Below are positions 9,224 through 10,441 of a DNA stretch of 10,441 nt, piece by piece. The stretch spans positions 1 through 10,441 of the forward strand of contig JAAEZW010000045.1 in the NCBI GenBank assembly GCA_018222665.1, given 5' to 3'. The position numbers and the translations under genes were made by a program. This DNA comes from Paracoccaceae bacterium (lineage in GTDB: Bacteria > Pseudomonadota > Alphaproteobacteria > Rhodobacterales > Rhodobacteraceae). Position 1 is the stretch's first letter. Every line of letters starts with the position of its first letter. Below the pieces are notes generated by a model. It was not told the origin of the DNA, searched no databases, and was given only the letters and a program-made list of their open reading frames with translations.

Positions 9224-10287
9224 GCTTCAAATCCAGCGGGGCAGGGGCCATTTTTGGGGAATAGGGATATTGCTTTAAACAATGTTCCCATTTCTTCTTC
9301 GTGGGTCAAGCGGCGATAGGCCGAAATGATATCATTTTTTTGTGCCTCATTTGTGGCACTGGTCACAAGTGTCTGGGTGCGATGGGAAATGCCCAGCTGT
9401 TCTAACAAATCCTGCTGGGTGCACATTTTGGAAACTGCACAATGACTGGCAGTCGCAATTTGTTCAAAATCCAAGTGTGCGGTCAGGTCTGCATCCCCCA
9501 AGGCATGCAGCACGTCCGCATATTTATGATTCACCACGGCCTGTAGTGTATCCCCCTTTGACGTCCAACCCCCATAATCGATGATCAGCGCACATCCCCC
9601 GTGTGTTTGGATATGTTTGCTGAGCTGACCAATCATGCTTTGCGTGGCCTCGGATACCTCAACAATATCGCCGTCCTGTGTATCGCCCAAACGCGTTTGC
9701 AGATAATCGTCCGTCTGCGCAATGGGTGAAAGACCGAAGCCAAGTTGATCGTCCTGCGCTCCGATTAAACGTTCATGCCAAACATCGCCGACACGCACAT
9801 ATTGTCGGATGGGCAGTGCATCAAAAAATTCATTTGCAACAACAAAGATTGGTTTTTCGGCCAATTCATCGAGCGATGAAATCCAGTTAACCTGATAGCC
9901 TGACAGCGTGTGTTGTTGACGCTTTTGCATCGTTTCAGATGCTTCCAGTAACGTGATGCCTGCTGCGTTGTGTAACCCAGGCACACTGCGCGTTGCGCGT
10001 AAAATATCCGACATTAGCGTTCCGCGCCCGGGGCCCAATTCAAGCAAATGAAAATCTGAAGGCGCACCCTGATCAATCCATGCCTGCGCAAGACATAGGC
10101 CCAATAGTTCCCCAAACATCTGCGAAATTTCGGGGGCTGTGATAAAATCGCCCTGAATGCCAAAGGCAAGGTTTTTGACGTAGTATCCATGTTCGGTATG
10201 CAACAGACAGATTTGCATAAAATCCGAAACACGCATTGGACCATCGAGCGCAATACGTTCGCGTATGATGCGATCCAGCGGCGTCAT
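9220..10287 (-). CDS. Class I SAM-dependent methyltransferase, NDUFAF7/MidA family
   Basis: This 355-residue protein belongs to the family of mitochondrial NDUFAF7, which dimethylates an arginine of the complex I subunit NDUFS2 during assembly. The bacterial substrate is not established here. It shows the N-terminal [10 protein letters not shown] (27-36), [19 protein letters not shown] (46-64), the SAM-binding [16 protein letters not shown] (81-96), [13 protein letters not shown] and the later LIIDYG. ATG 10287 is preferred because it forms an ATGA overlap with the lgt stop and gives the family N terminus [12 protein letters not shown]. The longer in-frame start at 10374 lies within lgt. The downstream pgeF also overlaps by ATGA. 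Confidence 0.9.
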   Translation of the reverse strand: MTPLDRIIRERIALDGPMRVSDFMQICLLHTEHGYYVKNLAFGIQGDFITAPEISQMFGELLGLCLAQAWIDQGAPSDFHLLELGPGRGTLMSDILRATRSVPGLHNAAGITLLEASETMQKRQQHTLSGYQVNWISSLDELAEKPIFVVANEFFDALPIRQYVRVGDVWHERLIGAQDDQLGFGLSPIAQTDDYLQTRLGDTQDGDIVEVSEATQSMIGQLSKHIQTHGGCALIIDYGGWTSKGDTLQAVVNHKYADVLHALGDADLTAHLDFEQIATASHCAVSKMCTQQDLLEQLGISHRTQTLVTSATNEAQKNDIISAYRRLTHEEEMGTLFKAISLFPKNGPCPAGFEA

Positions 10288-10441
10288 GCGGATACGGGTT
10301 TGCTGCGGATGATCAGGAATAGGCCAATTAATATCATCTGAAGTGACAACAGTTGTCCCATGGTCAATCCCCATTCACCAAATTGGATTATGTAGCCAAC
10401 TAGATTTAGGGCAAAGGTAAATTGCGCATCGGGTTGATGGA
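10284..10441 (-). CDS. lgt: Phosphatidylglycerol:prolipoprotein diacylglyceryl transferase, C-terminal part
   Basis: Lgt is an inner-membrane enzyme that attaches diacylglycerol from phosphatidylglycerol to the lipobox Cys of prolipoproteins. The window holds only the last 51 codons and the TGA stop (10284-10286), plus two bases of an earlier codon. The sequence HQPDAQF, then [21 protein letters not shown], matches the conserved QPDAQ and TMGQxLS segments and the final transmembrane helix of the family. The C terminus RSKPVSA is short and basic, as expected for a cytosolic tail. The stop overlaps the next gene's ATG by four bases. The identification rests on this short stretch but fits the known order lgt-methyltransferase-pgeF. 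Confidence 0.88.
   Translation of the reverse strand, partial: HQPDAQFTFALNLVGYIIQFGEWGLTMGQLLSLQMILIGLFLIIRSKPVSA

Overview
The window looks like a chromosomal segment of a marine alphaproteobacterium of the Rhodobacteraceae (Roseobacter group). The GroEL and Hsp20 sequences, the Hsp20–DUF1150 pair, the YdcH–PurE–PurK order, the divergent TrxB/Lrp pair and the Lgt–methyltransferase–PgeF order are all as I would expect in that family. Base composition looks near 50% GC by eye (not counted), which is low for the group. No rRNA, tRNA, CRISPR array, insertion sequence or prophage gene was seen. Coding density is very high and no gap exceeds about 180 bases.

Layout from left to right. Bases 1-1318 hold the last four fifths of groEL, followed by a clear intrinsic terminator. 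Bases 1436-2128 hold a secreted alpha/beta hydrolase gene broken by two in-frame stop codons (TAG at codon 14, TAA at codon 196), so it is called a pseudogene. A perfect 16-base palindrome follows, then a PhnM-like amidohydrolase (2175-3299) with no other phosphonate genes around it. The minus-strand operon ydcH-like -> purE -> purK (5125 down to 3296) makes a small coiled-coil protein and the two enzymes of the carboxylation step of purine synthesis. Divergent from it, a candidate heat-shock promoter drives hsp20 and a DUF1150 gene (5271-5913), and a PhzF-family isomerase follows (5958-6839). On the minus strand lies thioredoxin reductase trxB (7783-6842), divergent from an Lrp/AsnC regulator (7964-8464). 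The right end is a minus-strand operon lgt (partial) -> NDUFAF7/MidA-type methyltransferase -> pgeF, with an ATGA overlap at both junctions.

The genes are mainly housekeeping: protein folding (GroEL, Hsp20), thiol redox (TrxB), purine synthesis (PurE, PurK), and envelope maintenance (Lgt, PgeF). I do not see a new multi-gene system. The points worth a second look are the twice-interrupted hydrolase, the palindrome ahead of the orphan PhnM-like gene, an AT-rich dyad in the trxB/lrp intergenic region, and three convergent gene pairs with essentially no space between them, where terminator-like hairpins seem to lie inside coding sequence.
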